Shown: positions 7,020-14,239 of the stretch, in pieces
How positions within the stretch are numbered: the first letter of the stretch is position 1
Layout of the letters: the number at the start of each line of letters is the position of its first letter
Source of the DNA: Ruminococcus difficilis
Lineage (GTDB): Bacteria > Bacillota_A > Clostridia > Oscillospirales > Acutalibacteraceae
Direction: 5' to 3'
NCBI RefSeq assembly: GCF_016680995.1
Contig: NZ_JAEQMG010000040.1
Location: 1 to 64,000 of the forward strand
DNA: 64,000 nucleotides
Notes under the pieces: generated by a model
Database searches by the model: none
What the model was told of the DNA's origin: nothing
The model's input: the letters and a program-made list of their open reading frames with translations, nothing else
Program-made: the position numbers and the translations under genes

Positions 7020-8300
7020 TTACCTCCCATACTTGATCAATTCGATAAACGCCTCCACACGGATGCGGAGCTGTTCGACGTCCTCTTCGTTATAATCGCT
7101 CTCGACGCGGATAATAGGAATACCGAGCTTTCCGAGCTCTTCTTCCATTACCTGATACTCATAGTCATAGACGAGGCATCCGCGCAGGACGTGATAGATC
7201 ACACCCTGCACCTTGTAATCCTCCAGCATTTGCATGATACGGTACAGCCTACGCTTGTTATCGACAAAGGTCGGACAGGTACAGGGACGGGTGCTCTTGT
7301 TCGCCAATGCCCGCATGATACCGTCGGTGCTTTGATCGACGATAGCGGGCGGATCATAAGCACCGCGCTCACCCATGCAGGTCTCATCAGCGACCAGCGC
7401 GCCGCCCATTTCTTCGATCAACAGCGGCAGTTTGAAGTTAGGGAAAACGATCGGCGAGCCTGTGATCAGGATGCGCGGACGGTTTTCTTTGGATGCCATC
7501 TCGCCGCGCTTTGCTTTCGCTTCTATCTCATCACAAAGGTCATGCATATACTGCGTCCAAAGTGAGATATGGGTGTAGCTGATCGCATTCATCGCCGCCA
7601 TGTAGTGCGTTCCCTTAACGGCAAGCGGATATCTGCGCCGCAGTTCGATGAAGCGGGACAGCTCATACTGCGCCGCAGCGGTCATGCCGCAAGCCCATGA
7701 CAGACGCTCATAGCTGAGTTCGATTCCTGTTACTTCTGTCAGCTTTTGGCTGAACAGATACAGCTCTCTGACGTACTGCTCCATATCCTCGTCGCGGTCG
7801 CGTCCGGAGGGGACATGAAGTGTAACGGTCTTGCGGTGTTCGGCAAGGTAGCCGGCGAGCTTCTTTTTGCAGTCACAGGTGATCGGCACCGCCATCAACT
7901 GACACTCCTGATACACCGGCATCACGCCGATGCTCTCAAAGCCCATGATCGCCTTGACCAGCGGACAGGCGTCGCGCGGCGCGATATCGTCGCCGACGTT
8001 GAACGCGGTATAACTGCCGCCGCAGAGCTTGACGGGCATCGCGCCCGCCGCGTAGATCAGCTCGGGCGGTACCATCACGCAGTAGGTGCCGACGGACGGG
8101 ACACCCTTGGGCTTCACCGCGCCCTGCATATCGACGAAAACGTGTTTTAAAACATCCGTGAACGGCTTCAGTGCTTCCGGCTTATGCGGCAGGTCTTCAA
8201 TTTTTCTGAGATACTTGATCGCGGTCGCGGAAGATTTATTGAGAAAACGCGCTTTCCTGCGCTCCTCCGGGGTACCCTGTCGGGTGTATATCTCACTCAT
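7020..8300 (-). CDS. HgdB/double-cubane-type reductase subunit, cluster-competent
   Basis: A protein of 426 residues in the 2-hydroxyacyl-CoA dehydratase (HgdB/BcrC) superfamily, which includes the double-cubane cluster proteins. The cysteines expected for an Fe-S active site are present: Cys112 (PRDACPLVKAIMGF), Cys308 (ADETCMGERG), Cys340/Cys342 (RPCTCPTF) and Cys375 (LRGCLVYDYE). It ends with the family motif DYNEEDVEQLRIRVEAF. ATG 8300 begins the conserved protein; the frame reads on upstream only through a non-coding gap. That 148-bp gap (8301-8448) has stems at about 8341-8363 and 8392-8415. The physiological substrate is unknown, and no CoA ligase or thioesterase is adjacent. Confidence 0.85.
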   Translation of the reverse strand: MSEIYTRQGTPEERRKARFLNKSSATAIKYLRKIEDLPHKPEALKPFTDVLKHVFVDMQGAVKPKGVPSVGTYCVMVPPELIYAAGAMPVKLCGGSYTAFNVGDDIAPRDACPLVKAIMGFESIGVMPVYQECQLMAVPITCDCKKKLAGYLAEHRKTVTLHVPSGRDRDEDMEQYVRELYLFSQKLTEVTGIELSYERLSWACGMTAAAQYELSRFIELRRRYPLAVKGTHYMAAMNAISYTHISLWTQYMHDLCDEIEAKAKRGEMASKENRPRILITGSPIVFPNFKLPLLIEEMGGALVADETCMGERGAYDPPAIVDQSTDGIMRALANKSTRPCTCPTFVDNKRRLYRIMQMLEDYKVQGVIYHVLRGCLVYDYEYQVMEEELGKLGIPIIRVESDYNEEDVEQLRIRVEAFIELIKYGR

Positions 8301-8448
8301 TCTTATCACTCTTTTCTCGTCCTCATCGGCTGAACTCGGTAGGCGTAACCGGTAGGTACGCCTTGACCTCGTATCGCCGTTCGTCCTCTCCCCAACACGC
8401 AGGCGTGTCGGGGACCCCATATCAACCTTGCAACGAACGCAATGGTTA

Positions 8449-10194
8449 TCAGTGCTTTTCCTTATCATAAAACGGTGTGTATTTGTCGGGTTTCGGTGCG
8501 TATTGTTTCATGAACTTCATGCGGTCTGCGTTGTAGACCTTCTTTCCGCAGAAGGTAATAGCTAGAGCATTGTTTTCCGGGCATCGGCGCACACTTTCGC
8601 CGCACATGATGCAATCGGCGGTGGTAACGTCGATCTTGCGGATATCCTTGCCCTCGCGCTCGGTAAAGATCGACTTGATCCCCATCGGACAGGCTTCGTA
8701 GCACGCGCCGCATTCGGTACAGGCGACCGCGTCCTTTTTGAGCTTGAACAGCGACGCCTTATGCGTCAGCCCGAGGATATAGCCCAGTGGACAGATATTG
8801 CAGAAGGCTCTGCGCTTGAAGAAGCCCGCGACGATCACAACGATCATGAAGAAACCGCCGAGACCCAAGCTCAATTTAAAGCCCGCCAGAGCCGGAGATA
8901 GTGCCGCCGCGGGACAGAAGTCGCAGAAGTTGCCGCCGATAAAGCCGATCCCGAGGAAGATGATCAGCATGATCCATTTGACCAGCGTGAGGACGGCGTA
9001 CATCTTCTCGTTGAGTGAGATCCCCTCGATGTGCAGCGCCTGTCTTGCTTCATGCGCGACGTCCTGCACAAATCCCAACGGACAGATAAATCCGCACAGG
9101 ACGCGTCCGAGCAGGACGGCACAGATGATGAAGCTGCCGAAGAAGGAGAGGATCTCCTGCCAGCCTTCGCTGAATAACACGTCGAGGTGGCTGAAATAGT
9201 AGCAACCGGCGCTTGTCAGCTGATCGAGGTTGCACGGACAGGCGAGCACCGGGAGCTGGACGTTGGTGAATACCGTTCCCGTCAGTCTGCTGCCGAAGAT
9301 CAACAGCCCGAAGCTGAGAATCATAATGATCCATCTGATCGTCTGAAAGCCGAATACAAATCGCTTTTTGCGTGTATCTTTGGAAGTGATCTGCGTTTTG
9401 CCGACCGGCATCTTTTCCTTTTTGTACAAGAGCTTTCTCAGCCATACATCCAGCGCGATGCAGATGACCGATACCAGGATGATGATCCCGAACGGCAGCA
9501 TTGCCAACAGCCATCGCGCAGTGAAGATCGTATCCGCCTCCACCTGATAGTGGAGCGTATAGGTGTTGTGTGCATCGGGGATATAGGTAAAGGTCAGACC
9601 GTCGCGAACATCGTTAAGGTCAAGCTCGTTGATGTTTCCGTTCTCGTCGGTCGTGACCTGCTTTGTCGTGCCGTCCGCAAGCGTTACGGTGATGGTTGTA
9701 TCAGGTATGGTTTTGCCTTCGAGATAGACGGTGAAATGATCTCTGTCGACATACGCGACCTCAAAGGGTATCTCGTCGCTGAGGAAGACGTTTGCCGAGG
9801 TGGTATATCCCTGCGTGTATTCCATATCGGTCTTGGCGATATGATAAACATGTTCGGTGGTCCCGTCGCCGTCGTCGTTCGACACATCGATCCGTACAGC
9901 GGCGAAGCTGCCGAGAAAATCAGCAGGCAGGGATTCTGTATGTGCTCCCTCAACGGTTTTGACACCCTCGACCGTCAACGCGTAAACGGTCGAATCCTCC
10001 GCGCCGTGCAGGGTGATCGCGTCGTTATCATAGGTGAAAGATAAATTTTTGTCGTCGTTTTCAACGGTCAATGAGGCGCGTGCTAAGGGATCGTCATACT
10101 GAAAGAACGCCAGATCTGCCGCAAAGTATGCCGCGACGCATATTGCAACCGCGAATACGGCAAAGAGAATCTTTTTTATTGTTTTGTTTTTCAT
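8449..10194 (-). CDS. Membrane-bound polyferredoxin (NapH/NosR-like)
   Basis: A protein of 581 residues. An N-terminal signal anchor (about 8-28) is followed by an extracytoplasmic beta-rich region of about 180 residues. After this come several membrane helices with Cys motifs of the NapH/NosR/CcoG type: LCGFICPLGF, CDFCPAA and CNICPLGY. The cytoplasmic tail carries two ferredoxin motifs, CTECGACYEACP and CIMCGESVRRCP, although the second has an unusual spacing after its second Cys. This suggests electron transfer between the membrane and the soluble activase or reductase encoded next to it. It lies 12 bp after the 420-residue paralogue gene. The extracytoplasmic domain has no family I recognise. 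Confidence 0.85.
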   Translation of the reverse strand: MKNKTIKKILFAVFAVAICVAAYFAADLAFFQYDDPLARASLTVENDDKNLSFTYDNDAITLHGAEDSTVYALTVEGVKTVEGAHTESLPADFLGSFAAVRIDVSNDDGDGTTEHVYHIAKTDMEYTQGYTTSANVFLSDEIPFEVAYVDRDHFTVYLEGKTIPDTTITVTLADGTTKQVTTDENGNINELDLNDVRDGLTFTYIPDAHNTYTLHYQVEADTIFTARWLLAMLPFGIIILVSVICIALDVWLRKLLYKKEKMPVGKTQITSKDTRKKRFVFGFQTIRWIIMILSFGLLIFGSRLTGTVFTNVQLPVLACPCNLDQLTSAGCYYFSHLDVLFSEGWQEILSFFGSFIICAVLLGRVLCGFICPLGFVQDVAHEARQALHIEGISLNEKMYAVLTLVKWIMLIIFLGIGFIGGNFCDFCPAAALSPALAGFKLSLGLGGFFMIVVIVAGFFKRRAFCNICPLGYILGLTHKASLFKLKKDAVACTECGACYEACPMGIKSIFTEREGKDIRKIDVTTADCIMCGESVRRCPENNALAITFCGKKVYNADRMKFMKQYAPKPDKYTPFYDKEKH

Positions 10195-10206
10195 TGTGAT
10201 CCTCCT

Positions 10207-11469
10207 TTATGCGCTTCGTTTTGCCTTTCTTTTGACGATATTTCTTTGATTCAGCATCTCGCCGAACGCCTCCATACGGATCCTGAGCTGTTCCATATCC
10301 TGATACTGATAATCGGTCTCTAAGCGGAACACCGGGATGTCGAGCTCCTCCGCCGCCTTTTCGATATGCGGCAGCTCAAAGTCGTATTCGATCTGACCTT
10401 TCAGGATATGACACACGATTCCGTCGGGACGGAGCTGATCGACTAGGTGCAGGAAGTAGGAATATAAGCCCTCGTTGTTCACTCTTGCGCCCGAGGACGT
10501 CGCCCGCAGATGATCCTGCGCGATCTGATCCAGTATGCGGTCGGCTGAGATCATCCTGCCGCCTCTTTTGACCGACAGCGCCGCCTCTACAGACAGGCTG
10601 TCGGCGATCGCCGCGATCCGCATATTTGCCGAAGCGATCAACTGCGGCACCTTGTAGTTTGGGAACACGACGGGTGAGCCGAGGATCAGGACATTAGGCT
10701 TTTCTTTTTGGTTGAGCATGAACCGCTTGTTCAGCGTTTCCAATTCCGCTGTCAGAGCAACGGTATGAAGTGCCCATTCATCCAAGCTGTCTGCAAAATA
10801 CATGCACTGCGTGACCAACAGAACCGCCTCATCGGTAATGAAACCCTTCGCAGTATGCGCTGTCGCGGTGAATCTTTGCCAATGTCGGTGCGCGCGGGCG
10901 ACCTTTCGTACAGCGTGCCTGAGATTACCGCCTGTCAGATGCTTATGCGTATGCTTGCCGATCTTCTCCGCAAGCATCACCATTTGATCTTTATAGTAGT
11001 GAATCGCGTTGCTCGTGTTGTTCATCGGAGGGACATCCATCGCGGCGACCTGACGCCCCGCGCTTTGCAGGACGGAGATCAGCTTGCGCCTGCTGTCCGA
11101 GGATGTTGCCGTGACAATCAGAGCATTTTTGGTGATATCAAAATCGGGATTGATCAGCCAGCCCAGTGTCGATCGGCTGAACGGATCGGTATCGCGCGGG
11201 GTCAGTTCATCCGCCCAGTGCGCCGTACCGAGGCTGCCGCCGAGCACATAAAAGGGTTGATCGCATACCGCGTACAGCACTTCGGCGGGGATATCGTTGC
11301 CGAGGACGATCACCTGCGGCCGCGTTTTCTTCAGATAACTTTCATCAAATCTTAACAGCGCTGTTTCCAAAAACCATTTCAATTCAAAGAGATTGCTGTT
11401 TTCTGTTTCGATCCTGCCGATCGTTTCCATGGCTTCATTTTTGAAGCTGTTATGCTCCGTATGTTTCAT
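10207..11469 (-). CDS. HgdB-like subunit lacking all cluster-ligand cysteines
   Basis: A paralogue of the 7020-8300 product (420 residues) that shares the C-terminal core IVCHILKG and DYQYQDMEQLRIRMEAF and the GSPVVFPNYK segment. Aligned by eye, each candidate ligand Cys is replaced: Cys112 by Asp95 (PRDTDPFSR), Cys308 by a non-Cys residue (ADSLSVEA), the CTCPTF region by ATSSGARV, and Cys375 by Gln (LKGQIEYDFE). It therefore probably cannot bind the Fe-S site and may be a structural partner in a heterodimer. Its ATG lies inside the end of the preceding gene (20-nt overlap), which implies tight coupling. The length and core are intact, so it is not a decaying gene. Confidence 0.85.
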   Translation of the reverse strand: MKHTEHNSFKNEAMETIGRIETENSNLFELKWFLETALLRFDESYLKKTRPQVIVLGNDIPAEVLYAVCDQPFYVLGGSLGTAHWADELTPRDTDPFSRSTLGWLINPDFDITKNALIVTATSSDSRRKLISVLQSAGRQVAAMDVPPMNNTSNAIHYYKDQMVMLAEKIGKHTHKHLTGGNLRHAVRKVARAHRHWQRFTATAHTAKGFITDEAVLLVTQCMYFADSLDEWALHTVALTAELETLNKRFMLNQKEKPNVLILGSPVVFPNYKVPQLIASANMRIAAIADSLSVEAALSVKRGGRMISADRILDQIAQDHLRATSSGARVNNEGLYSYFLHLVDQLRPDGIVCHILKGQIEYDFELPHIEKAAEELDIPVFRLETDYQYQDMEQLRIRMEAFGEMLNQRNIVKRKAKRSA

Positions 11470-11965
11470 AGTATTCCACCGTTGCGCTCTCTGCCTTGGA
11501 GCGTCCTTTCATACATCTGGGGCTGACGAGTGAGCATCTGTGTCTGCACCCGCCGCAGATCATGGTCGAGAGGAATTCTGTCAAAGACGGTACGTCGCCG
11601 CCGGACTGCTGTTCCGGTTCGGGCTGCCATTCCTCATCACGATTGTCGTCCTGTGAAGAATCATCTTCGTAATTGTTTTTCTCGGGTGCCTCGGTCTCCG
11701 CAATAGTCGGAGGTTCGGTCGGCATTTGCGTGGGGGCTGATGTTTCCGCCTGATGCCGCATGAACATTTCTGTCGGCGATTCCGTCGGAGCGGATGTCGG
11801 GGGCTGTGTCGCCTGTACCGCTGTTGTCGGCTCTGTCTTCTTCCAATCAGCCGCAATCAGCGCGCCGGGATCGCTCATTACCGCGAACGGCTGTTTGATC
11901 AGCGCATAGGCGAAGAGAACGCCGACCGTCCCCGCCGCGAACCGCTTCAATATCTTATCTCTCAT
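11450..11965 (-). CDS. Membrane-anchored Cys-motif protein, first gene of the reductase operon
   Basis: A protein of 171 residues. Residues about 8-28 form a hydrophobic signal anchor (AAGTVGVLFAYALI). A long Thr/Pro/Glu/Asp-rich linker follows (TEPTTAVQATQPP, then an acidic run). A short C-terminal module carries CGGCRHRCSLVSPRC, that is C-x2-C-x3-C-x6-C, which could bind a metal or Fe-S cluster. The start at ATG 11965 has GGAGG 8 nt upstream. No family is recognised. Its place at the head of the operon, overlapping the next gene, suggests it belongs to the redox complex, perhaps on the outer face. That is inference. Confidence 0.65.
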   Translation of the reverse strand: MRDKILKRFAAGTVGVLFAYALIKQPFAVMSDPGALIAADWKKTEPTTAVQATQPPTSAPTESPTEMFMRHQAETSAPTQMPTEPPTIAETEAPEKNNYEDDSSQDDNRDEEWQPEPEQQSGGDVPSLTEFLSTMICGGCRHRCSLVSPRCMKGRSKAESATVEYYETYGA

Positions 11966-12126
11966 ATGAGCCACCTCCTGTGCTATGCTTGTATTGTAAT
12001 CGGTGAACCTAATATGAAACTTAAATCGCCCCCGCGTTATGTGAACACCGTGTGAAACTTGTATGAAGATTGTTTGAAATAAAAAGCAGATTATCGACAA
12101 ACACAAATAATAATGTTACAATCATT

Positions 12127-12156
12127 TTATAGTTGCATAATACTATGCAACTATAA
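12127..12156. promoter_or_regulatory. 13-bp perfect palindrome upstream of the barnase gene
   Basis: TTATAGTTGCATA (12127-12139) and TATGCAACTATAA (12144-12156) form perfect arms with a 4-nt centre. The site is in the divergent gap between the reductase operon and the barnase gene, 60 bp before the toxin start. It could be an operator or a leader hairpin. Confidence 0.5.
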
Positions 12157-12216
12157 TCGAAATCTCCTCATAAGTGAAAGGCGAAACTATCTTTTACTAA
12201 ATGAAGGAGAGAAATA

Positions 12217-12816
12217 ATGTTTGTTAAAAAGACAAATGGCTATGTTATCAGAAACAATCGGATAAGCACAACCAAATTTTTACAGGCACTTCTTGTGGAT
12301 TGGATTACCGATGCAAATGTCCATTTTCTAAACTGGGTAGTAGTTGAAGACGAAAAGTTGTGTGTACAATGCAAGAATATGTGGGGGAAGGTTTACAAAA
12401 GACATAATCTGGTCTTTCCTCTTCCGCCTTTACACCCTCATTGTCGATGTACTATACAACCGATTCAAATAGCTATAGTCGGAACCGCAACTAACGAGAA
12501 ACATAATGGAGCTGACTGGTGGATAAAAAGCCAAGGAAAGCTTCCTGACTTTTATATCACTTATCAAGAAGCTGTGAAATTAGGCTTCAAACCTAAAGAG
12601 GGGAATCTCGACAAGGTGGCTCCCGGTAAGATGATTACAAGAGGTCAGTACTTCAATCGTAACGAGCATCTACCTGAGAAGCCCGGACGAATATGGTATG
12701 AGGCGGATATCAATTATTCCGGGGGCTACAGAAACAGTGAAAGAATACTATACTCCAATGACGGATTGATTTTTATTACTCTTGATCATTACAGAACATT
12801 TGTTGAAATTATATAA
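12217..12816 (+). CDS. Barnase-type ribonuclease toxin with N-terminal capsid-like Cys module
   Basis: A protein of 199 residues. The C-terminal part (about 95-199) is a clear barnase homologue: KLPDFYIT, EGNLDKVAPGK, then GRIWYEADINYSGGYRNSER and DHYRTF. The catalytic Glu (EADIN), both active-site Arg (YRNSERIL) and the general-acid His (DHY) are all present. The N-terminal part holds CVQCKNMWGKVY and HPHCRCTI, the C-x2-C...H-x2-C-x-C signature seen at the end of phage head-morphogenesis proteins. There is no signal peptide. GGAGAG lies upstream, and the immunity gene follows. The capsid-like piece suggests derivation from a phage or polymorphic toxin and may guide delivery (inference). Confidence 0.9.
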   Translation: MFVKKTNGYVIRNNRISTTKFLQALLVDWITDANVHFLNWVVVEDEKLCVQCKNMWGKVYKRHNLVFPLPPLHPHCRCTIQPIQIAIVGTATNEKHNGADWWIKSQGKLPDFYITYQEAVKLGFKPKEGNLDKVAPGKMITRGQYFNRNEHLPEKPGRIWYEADINYSGGYRNSERILYSNDGLIFITLDHYRTFVEII

Positions 12817-12835
12817 GGAGGTTAATCTATTTAAT

Positions 12836-13126
12836 ATGAAAGCAATAAAGATAACATTAGATTTTACCAATATGAAATATCCTGCACAACTCCATAGGGA
12901 ACTGAAAACAAAGTTTGAGTTTCCGGATTATTACGGTGAGAATTGGGATGCTCTTTGGGACTGTTTAGATGGCTGGTATGAAGATGATGAGAATGTAACT
13001 GTTGAAATCAAAGGGTTAGAAACAATGCCGGATGATATGCGACAATACGCGCAGACTATGCTCAAGGTTTTTGATGATGTACACAGCAATTCTCCCAATG
13101 TTATTTTTATAATAGCGACAGCATAA
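12836..13126 (+). CDS. Barstar-family ribonuclease inhibitor (immunity protein)
   Basis: A protein of 96 residues that matches barstar along its length. The diagnostic segment is FPDYYGENWDALWDCLDGW (about 30-48), including the acidic/aromatic helix that plugs the barnase active site. VTVEIKGLE and a final strand NVIFIIATA follow. ATG 12836 is the start of the conserved protein. The only ribosome-binding site is GGAGG at 12817-12821, an unusually long 14 nt away, so expression may lean on translation through the toxin gene just upstream. It pairs with the barnase gene and shares its downstream terminator. Confidence 0.93.
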   Translation: MKAIKITLDFTNMKYPAQLHRELKTKFEFPDYYGENWDALWDCLDGWYEDDENVTVEIKGLETMPDDMRQYAQTMLKVFDDVHSNSPNVIFIIATA

Positions 13127-13138
13127 TAATCACATAAC

Positions 13139-13173
13139 AATAACCGCTTGTTCGTTATGAACAAGCGGTTATT
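13139..13173. terminator. Bidirectional terminator after barstar
   Basis: Perfect 15-bp stem AATAACCGCTTGTTC / GAACAAGCGGTTATT with a 5-nt loop. On the plus strand the stem runs straight into TTT and ends the toxin-immunity operon. On the minus strand it follows the chimeric tRNA repeat at 13178-13292. Confidence 0.75.
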
Positions 13174-13177
13174 TTTC

Positions 13178-13292
13178 TGGTGGAGATAAGCTATGCTATA
13201 TCTGTAGGATATCGGTTACCCCGTCTTGGGAGCGACACCTCCTGTCAGAAGTCGCGCCTACGCTCTCCCGAATGGGTGGCTTACGCACCCCC
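13178..13292 (-). repeat. Chimeric tRNA-Ala-derived repeat, copy 2
   Basis: On the minus strand it starts GGGGGTGCGTAAGCCACCC, passes GGGAGAGCGTAGGCGCGAC, and ends GCTTATCTCCACCA like a tRNA-Ala 3' end. The body is nearly identical to 1120-1210, and the first 25 nt match the foreign 5' part of the tRNA remnant at 1467-1547. It cannot fold as a tRNA. It lies between the barnase/barstar pair and the tnpV pair. Confidence 0.65.
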
Positions 13293-13368
13293 ATAATTTA
13301 ATCCGCACATTCGTCTTTTGGAGCTGTCTGTTATACAATGATGGTACTATATCAAGGGAGGAATGTCA

Positions 13369-13545
13369 ATGCGAAAGAAATATCATGTTTATCTAACAAA
13401 TGAACAGCGTCGTATTATGTTAGACAGCCTTATCGAAAAGAAGAATGTGCTGATCAGAACAGGACACTACACCGATGCGATTGATGAAATCATCATCAAG
13501 GTTATGAAAGCGAAAATCATGCGAGCGCGCGTAAAGGAGCGATGA
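13369..13545 (+). CDS. Small TnpV-partner protein of Tn4451-like elements
   Basis: A protein of 58 residues, basic, with LTNEQRRIMLDSLIEKKNVL and GHYTDAIDEIIIKVMKA. The layout (a helix around RRIML.SL, then GRYTDAVDE-like) matches the short ORF that regularly precedes tnpV in clostridial transposons and integrative elements, from memory rather than a search. The second ATG (13369) is chosen because GGGAGG lies 7 nt before it. The stop overlaps the next frame's upstream ATG, so the two genes are coupled. Function is unknown. Confidence 0.7.
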   Translation: MRKKYHVYLTNEQRRIMLDSLIEKKNVLIRTGHYTDAIDEIIIKVMKAKIMRARVKER

Positions 13546-13547
13546 CT

Positions 13548-13904
13548 ATGAGCACAGATATTACTTATACCAGACAGGGAGACTACAACCTGCCTAACCT
13601 GATCTTACCGGAGCAGGGTAATCGTGAAATCGGGATTTGGGGAGCAAGGCGAAGACGCTGTCTGAGAGAGCATCACAAGATTCTCTACTACAATTTGCTG
13701 ACAGCCTGCAAACTCCACGATCACCTTGCCGAGATCAACGAAGAAGCAACCGAAATGTATGATCTCCTTGTACGACAACTTGCTGAACAAGAAGGATTAA
13801 CCGAACAACTCAAATCGGAAAGTCAAATGTTGTGGATTAAGCGAATGAACAACATCCGCAATAGGGCAACCGAAATCGTCAACGATGAAATTATCCATCA
13901 ATAA
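13548..13904 (+). CDS. tnpV: Transposon-encoded protein TnpV
   Basis: A protein of 118 residues that matches the TnpV family. ITYTRQGDYNLPNL is at the start, IGIWGARRRRCLREHHKILY at about 27-46, and the conserved tail SQMLWIKRMNNIRNRATEIV is at about 88-107. TnpV accompanies Tn4451-type large serine recombinase elements; its molecular role is unknown. ATG 13548 sits 8 nt after AAAGGAG, two codons inside the frame's first ATG. No TnpX-like recombinase or element end is visible nearby, so this is probably a relic of a lost element. Confidence 0.88.
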   Translation: MSTDITYTRQGDYNLPNLILPEQGNREIGIWGARRRRCLREHHKILYYNLLTACKLHDHLAEINEEATEMYDLLVRQLAEQEGLTEQLKSESQMLWIKRMNNIRNRATEIVNDEIIHQ

Positions 13905-13908
13905 GCAT

Positions 13909-13944
13909 AGCCTGCTGATCGAATCGGTCAGCAGGCTGTTTTTT
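13909..13944 (+). terminator. Terminator of the tnpV operon
   Basis: AGCCTGCTGA (13909-13918) pairs with TCAGCAGGCT (13928-13937) and is followed by GTTTTTTAT, five bases after the TnpV stop. It is a textbook intrinsic terminator. Confidence 0.88.
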
Positions 13945-14059
13945 ATACAAAAGATAAATGGAAATGGGTACAATAGTTTCTTAGTAACCATTCCAAGCGA
14001 AAAGTGATTATTTTCACTTGATTTGTTATGATTTATTATTATTTATTAAATATTTTTTG

Positions 14060-14087
14060 TTGACAAGTGATTGTTATTAGTTATAAA
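14060..14087 (+). promoter_or_regulatory. Promoter of the LytS-type kinase operon
   Basis: TTGACA (14060-14065), a 16-bp spacer and TATAAA (14082-14087) within an AT-rich stretch, about 145 bp before the kinase start. The 13945-14222 gap holds this promoter and the small leader ORF. Confidence 0.7.
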
Positions 14088-14194
14088 TTAGAAGTAGACC
14101 AACAAGGAGAGATATTCGTACGGATAATGTACCTATTAGCCAAAAGTTTTATAAGGCGTAAATCGCTACAGTATGAAGGGGAGATAGAAAAATC

Positions 14195-14239
14195 ATGAAA
14201 CTATTATTTGTTCAATTGAAGGATGATCGGTATGAATGA
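14195..14239 (+). CDS. Possible 14-codon leader peptide
   Basis: ATG 14195 to TGA 14239 encodes MKLLFVQLKDDRYE, preceded by AAGGGGAG. Its stop lies just after the kinase start codon, so translating it could open the kinase ribosome-binding site by coupling. It has no run of one amino acid typical of attenuation. It may be chance. Confidence 0.35.
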   Translation: MKLLFVQLKDDRYE

